Shown in pieces: positions 5,711 to 8,480 of a stretch of 8,480 nucleotides of DNA. The notes beneath the pieces were generated by a model. It was not told the origin of the DNA. It did no database searches and saw nothing but the letters and a program-made list of their open reading frames with translations. Origin of the DNA: Oscillospiraceae bacterium (lineage in GTDB: Bacteria > Bacillota > Clostridia > Oscillospirales > Ruminococcaceae); contig JAEDLA010000053.1 of assembly GCA_016295545.1 (NCBI GenBank), positions 1-8,480 of the forward strand, in the 5' to 3' direction. Every line of letters starts with the position of its first letter. The stretch's first letter is position 1. A program made the translations under genes and the position numbers.

Positions 5711-6781
5711 GTGAGTTTATTTTTGGAGGCTGTTCAGTATAAATGCCCTAACTGCGGCGGCGAATTGCAGTTCAAGCCCGATAAGCAGGCTTTCGGCTGC
5801 GATTACTGCCTTAGCTCGTTTACGGAGGAGGAAATCAAGCAGGTCTGCCAGAAAGCGGAAAACAGTATTCCCGACGAAGCCGAAAAGGCGGCTCAGGAAG
5901 AATTTTCTCAGCATACGAATATATATCACTGCGGAAGCTGCGGAGCGGAAATAATCTGCGAGGACAATCAGACCGCAACATTCTGCTACTACTGCCATGA
6001 GCCTGTAATCCTCTCAGGCAGACTTTCCAACGAGTATAAGCCAAGCAAGGTCATCGGCTTTAAGCTTACAAGAGAACAGGCTGAAAGCAAGTTTCTGGAA
6101 TGGTGCAAAAAGCGCTGGTTTCTGCCTAAGGATTTTACCTCTGCAAAACAGCTTGAAAAAATGACAGGCCTTTATGTACCTTTCTGGGTTGCGGACTGCG
6201 ATATTAAAGCCGATTACACAGGTATGGGCACTAAGGTGCGCACCTGGAGCTCCGGCAGCTACGTATATACCGAAACAAAGGAATATGAAATAATCCGCCG
6301 TGCTGATATTTACACCGACGGTATTCCTGCCGACGGTGAAAGCAAGATAGATGACGCTCTCATGGAGGCTATCGAACCCTTTAATTACAAGCAGGCAAAG
6401 GACTTTTCCATGTCATACCTCAGCGGATTCTTTGCCGATAAATACGACGTGGACAAAGCAGCTGTATTCCCCAGAATAAAGGGCAGAGCAGCTACTGCGG
6501 CAAGGAAGATAATAAATGACAGTATAAATTCATACACAAGCCTTACCGTGCGCTCAGAGCAGTATAAAATAATGAACACAAAGTGGGAGTATATGCTGCT
6601 TCCTGTGTGGTTCATGACATACAAATATAACGGAAATATGTACTCCTTTGCAGTTAACGGGCAGACCGGAAAGCTTGCCGGCACACCGCCCCTTAATAAA
6701 ATGAAGCTTCTGCTGGCAAGTCTCGGCGCAGGTCTTGCAGCATTCTTAACCGTTATGCTGATAGTGGGGATTTTTTTATGA
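5711..6781 (+). CDS. Double zinc-ribbon, single-pass membrane protein (YdjG-like)
   Basis: 356 residues from a GTG start. Two N-terminal zinc ribbons: C12/C15 with C30/C33, and C74/C77 with C92/C95. A middle domain (~105-330) carries the group's recognisable blocks YVPFWVADCD (155-164) and LLPVWFMTYKYNGNMYSFAV (296-315). One C-terminal membrane helix spans ~331-355 and ends at the stop, so the protein should be tail-anchored with its ribbons in the cytosol. In B. subtilis the corresponding protein YdjG is encoded with PspA, a TPM protein and an SPFH protein. The biochemical role is unknown; docking other proteins at the membrane is inference. Older annotations call such proteins 'phage replication' or 'primosomal' because of the ribbons, which is not supported here. 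It overlaps the next gene by ATGA. Confidence 0.85.
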   Translation: MSLFLEAVQYKCPNCGGELQFKPDKQAFGCDYCLSSFTEEEIKQVCQKAENSIPDEAEKAAQEEFSQHTNIYHCGSCGAEIICEDNQTATFCYYCHEPVILSGRLSNEYKPSKVIGFKLTREQAESKFLEWCKKRWFLPKDFTSAKQLEKMTGLYVPFWVADCDIKADYTGMGTKVRTWSSGSYVYTETKEYEIIRRADIYTDGIPADGESKIDDALMEAIEPFNYKQAKDFSMSYLSGFFADKYDVDKAAVFPRIKGRAATAARKIINDSINSYTSLTVRSEQYKIMNTKWEYMLLPVWFMTYKYNGNMYSFAVNGQTGKLAGTPPLNKMKLLLASLGAGLAAFLTVMLIVGIFL

Positions 6782-7692
6782 TAAAGAAATTTTTAAAAAT
6801 GACAGCTTCTGCGGCGGCTGTTGTTATAACCTTTTCCTGCTGTATATTCAGCGCTTTTGCCGGAAGCGATAATAGTGCAAAGGGCTTTGACGGTGACGTT
6901 TCACTCTCAGTAGTTGTTGACGAAAAGGAGCTTTTCACTGACAGTCAGCTTAATGAGATAAACGAGGATATTCAGGAAGCTGCCGAAAAGCTCAGCATGA
7001 ATATCATGATATATCTGGGAGATTCCTCCGGCTGGAGCGAAGAACACACTAAAAATTTCGCCGATTCCACATACGACGACATTTTCGGTGCAGATACCGA
7101 CGGTGTTTTCTATTATATGGACCTCTCAGAGGACAGCGACGCTTATGACTACATATCCACAAGCGGCATTGCCAACATCTATTACGGCAGCAAAACTGAT
7201 GAAATGCTTGAAAGTATTTTCAGTTATCTGCCGGCTACAGGTGAGCCTGTCACAGATACTCAGATAGAGCGTGGAATCCGGAAGATACTCTCGGTATTTG
7301 ATGAATACCACGACGGCACGCCCGGAATGTTCGACTATTATTACGACTCTGATTTAGGCAAATACACTTACTTCCGCAACGGTCAGACATACGTCACATA
7401 CAAGCGTCCCATTTCTCTGCTGCTTTTGCGGGGAGCCTTATTCGGAATAATTCCTGGCATTATTGTGGGACTATGCTTCTATTTTATCACCAAGTCACGC
7501 TACAAATTCAAGAGCAGCTGTGATCCGTCAGTTTATGTCTCACGAGATGAAACTACGTTCATTGTACGTGATGACAGACTGATACGCACCCGCACTACCA
7601 AGCGAAAAATCGAATCAAGCAGCGGCGGCAGCGGCGGTGGAGGAGGAGGCGGCGGTGGCGGCTCTCACGGCGGCGGCGGCGGTCATAGATAG
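6778..7692 (+). CDS. TPM-domain membrane protein with Gly-rich tail (YdjH-like)
   Basis: 304 residues, starting in a 4-bp ATGA overlap with the upstream gene; the weak GGGGA (6766-6770) suggests translational coupling. A signal peptide covers 1-28 (KK, hydrophobic core, AFA/GS cleavage). The TPM domain spans ~45-180: VVDEKELFTDSQLNEINEDIQEAAEKLSMN, then DxDGVFYYMDLS, where TPM proteins usually have G-(V/I)-(L/F) strands. One membrane helix spans ~211-238, followed by a basic stretch and the Gly/Ser/His tail 283-304 ending GGHR, common in TPM/YgcG-type proteins. Predicted topology: TPM outside, tail inside. TPM proteins act in membrane and photosystem quality control elsewhere; here a role in an envelope-stress complex with the two upstream products is inferred. 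Not a lipoprotein: the C21/C22 context is not a lipobox. Confidence 0.85.
   Translation: MIKKFLKMTASAAAVVITFSCCIFSAFAGSDNSAKGFDGDVSLSVVVDEKELFTDSQLNEINEDIQEAAEKLSMNIMIYLGDSSGWSEEHTKNFADSTYDDIFGADTDGVFYYMDLSEDSDAYDYISTSGIANIYYGSKTDEMLESIFSYLPATGEPVTDTQIERGIRKILSVFDEYHDGTPGMFDYYYDSDLGKYTYFRNGQTYVTYKRPISLLLLRGALFGIIPGIIVGLCFYFITKSRYKFKSSCDPSVYVSRDETTFIVRDDRLIRTRTTKRKIESSSGGSGGGGGGGGGGSHGGGGGHR
7620..7686 (+). repeat. GGC/GGT/GGA low-complexity run
   Basis: Encodes the poly-Gly tail of the TPM protein. GC content here is far above the surroundings, and the run of glycine codons is prone to length change by slippage. Confidence 0.8.
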
Positions 7693-7707
7693 TCTTTCTC
7701 CATAAAC

Positions 7708-7739
7708 ATTACTTCCCTCGGCTTGCCCGACAAAGTAAT
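7708..7739 (+). terminator. Weak hairpin just after the TPM gene
   Basis: ATTACTT (7708-7714) pairs with AAGTAAT (7733-7739), with an inner TCGG-CTTGC-CCGA (7718-7730). Only a short T stretch follows, so this is at best a minor terminator or RNA-stabilising hairpin before the main one at 7780-7847. Confidence 0.3.
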
Positions 7740-7776
7740 TTTCAACATTATAATCTCCAAAGTAATAATCAACCAC

Positions 7777-7855
7777 AAAAAGCGCAGTTTACTTCTTCTG
7801 ATGCAGCAATTTTCGCTGACATTGTTTCCAAGAAGTAAACTGCGCTTGATTTTTT
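7777..7855. terminator. Bidirectional intrinsic terminator between convergent genes
   Basis: A perfect 18-bp stem (7780-7797 with 7830-7847) encloses a 32-nt loop that itself folds: ATGCAGC (7801-7807) with GCTG-A-CAT (7815-7822, one bulged A). On the plus strand six T follow (7850-7855); on the minus strand five T follow (A-run 7777-7781). It therefore can end both the plus-strand operon and the minus-strand acetyltransferase transcript. The loop is long for a terminator. Confidence 0.8.
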
Positions 7856-7894
7856 CAGATAGATTCTTTCGTTCATTGCCATAAAACCGGATAT

Positions 7895-8458
7895 TTACAG
7901 CTCCCCTTTATATTCTGACCTGAGAATAGAAAAGTAAAGTCTGCCGACATACGTTCCGTTCATGTAGAAATAATCTCTTAAAGTTCCCTCGTATGTAAAA
8001 CCGCACTTCTCAATAACCCTCTTTGAAGCTGCATTAATAGTTTTAGTGCATATCTGTACCTTGTGAAGATTAATATTTCTGAATCCATAGTCAATAACTG
8101 CTCTGGCAGCCTCTGTCGCATAGCCTCTGCACTGAAAATCTGCCCCGATACAATATTCAATTTCAGCAAAATGATTTTTACTGTCAACAAGAAAATATGC
8201 TATCTGTCCGATACATTCATCTGAATTCTTTTCAATGACTGCCCAGCGATAGTAATCGTTCCTTTCGTAGGAACCGATATACTTGTCAAGCAGTCCCTTT
8301 ACCTCGTCTTTGGTAGTGTATACCGGTTCAGAGTATAAGGACTGTATTTTTTCATCAGCAATCCAGTATTTCAGCATTGCATCATCATCTGTATACTTAA
8401 ATCTGCGAAGTATCAGTCTTTCAGTTTCTATCGTATTTGTTCCTGTATGTGTAAGCAT
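7895..8458 (-). CDS. GNAT acetyltransferase, RimJ/RimL-like
   Basis: 187 residues from ATG 8458. A cytosolic acetyl-CoA-dependent N-acetyltransferase of the Acetyltransf_3 type. Start region: IETERLILRRFKYTDDDAMLKYW, typical of RimJ/RimL and related enzymes. Motif A lies at 109-114 (QCRGYA, the Q/RxxGxA pyrophosphate loop), following the strand AEIEYCIGADF. Motif B region NAASKRVIEKCGF at ~142-154, then YEGTLRDYFYMNG. The substrate (ribosomal protein N-terminus, peptide or small molecule) cannot be read from the sequence. A GTG at 8467 would give three more residues but overlaps the Shine-Dalgarno AGGAG (8467-8471), which sits 8 nt before ATG 8458, so ATG is chosen. Convergent with the TPM operon. 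Its promoter is outside the window. Confidence 0.9.
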   Translation of the reverse strand: MLTHTGTNTIETERLILRRFKYTDDDAMLKYWIADEKIQSLYSEPVYTTKDEVKGLLDKYIGSYERNDYYRWAVIEKNSDECIGQIAYFLVDSKNHFAEIEYCIGADFQCRGYATEAARAVIDYGFRNINLHKVQICTKTINAASKRVIEKCGFTYEGTLRDYFYMNGTYVGRLYFSILRSEYKGEL

Positions 8459-8466
8459 TTTTATCA

Positions 8467-8471
8467 CTCCT
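8467..8471 (-). promoter_or_regulatory. Ribosome binding site deciding the GNAT start
   Basis: AGGAG on the minus strand, 8 nt before ATG 8458. Its first bases coincide with the alternative GTG start, which is therefore rejected. Confidence 0.8.
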
Positions 8472-8480
8472 GAATCTGAT

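Noticed and set aside
5163..5714. 183-residue plus-strand frame overlapping the SPFH gene
   Set aside because: Its Arg/Ala/Gln-rich repeats are a frame-shifted reading of the zinc-ribbon repeats; the SPFH frame has the domain, RBS and start.

Overview
The window reads like a mid-GC Gram-positive anaerobe of the Clostridia, most like Ruminococcus (Oscillospiraceae). The grounds are a cellobiose phosphorylase N-terminus that closely resembles Ruminococcus enzymes, a clostridial-type citrate synthase, A-rich AAGGAG/AAAGGA ribosome binding sites and near-consensus sigma-A promoters. The organism assignment is inference from protein character, not a database match.

Left part (1-3831), all minus strand: citrate synthase, then an aldose 1-epimerase-family protein, then the first 386 residues of a GH94 cellobiose phosphorylase that runs off the left edge. 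Each gene has its own recognisable promoter or -10, so this is a row of genes on one strand rather than one tight operon. Phosphorylase and epimerase fit together in cellobiose use: phosphorolysis gives glucose 1-phosphate and free glucose, and a mutarotase equilibrates sugar anomers. Citrate synthase would feed the oxidative branch towards 2-oxoglutarate and glutamate. The phosphorylase promoter carries two 14-bp GCGG-n6-CCGC palindromes exactly 20 bp apart just after the predicted transcription start, plus two GGTGAAAA repeats 21 bp apart upstream.

Middle (3832-4417): a 586-bp divergent intergenic region. It holds a textbook citrate synthase promoter reading left, a 230-bp palindromic repeat element (imperfect terminal inverted repeats around three hairpins, one with a perfect 18-bp stem), a promoter reading right, and a ~140-nt leader with a foldable junction.

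Right part (4418-7692), plus strand: a tight three-gene operon. Its genes encode a soluble SPFH protein with three C-terminal zinc ribbons, a double zinc-ribbon protein with one C-terminal membrane anchor, and a secreted/membrane TPM-domain protein with a Gly-rich tail. These are the same three protein types as B. subtilis YdjI, YdjG and YdjH, which sit with PspA in the ydjFGHI envelope-stress locus; no PspA is present in this window. The likely job is a membrane-associated stress or quality-control complex with cytosolic zinc-ribbon parts and an extracytoplasmic TPM domain.

Right edge: a bidirectional hairpin terminator separates the operon from a convergent minus-strand GNAT acetyltransferase. 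No tRNA, rRNA, CRISPR array or transposase gene was seen.
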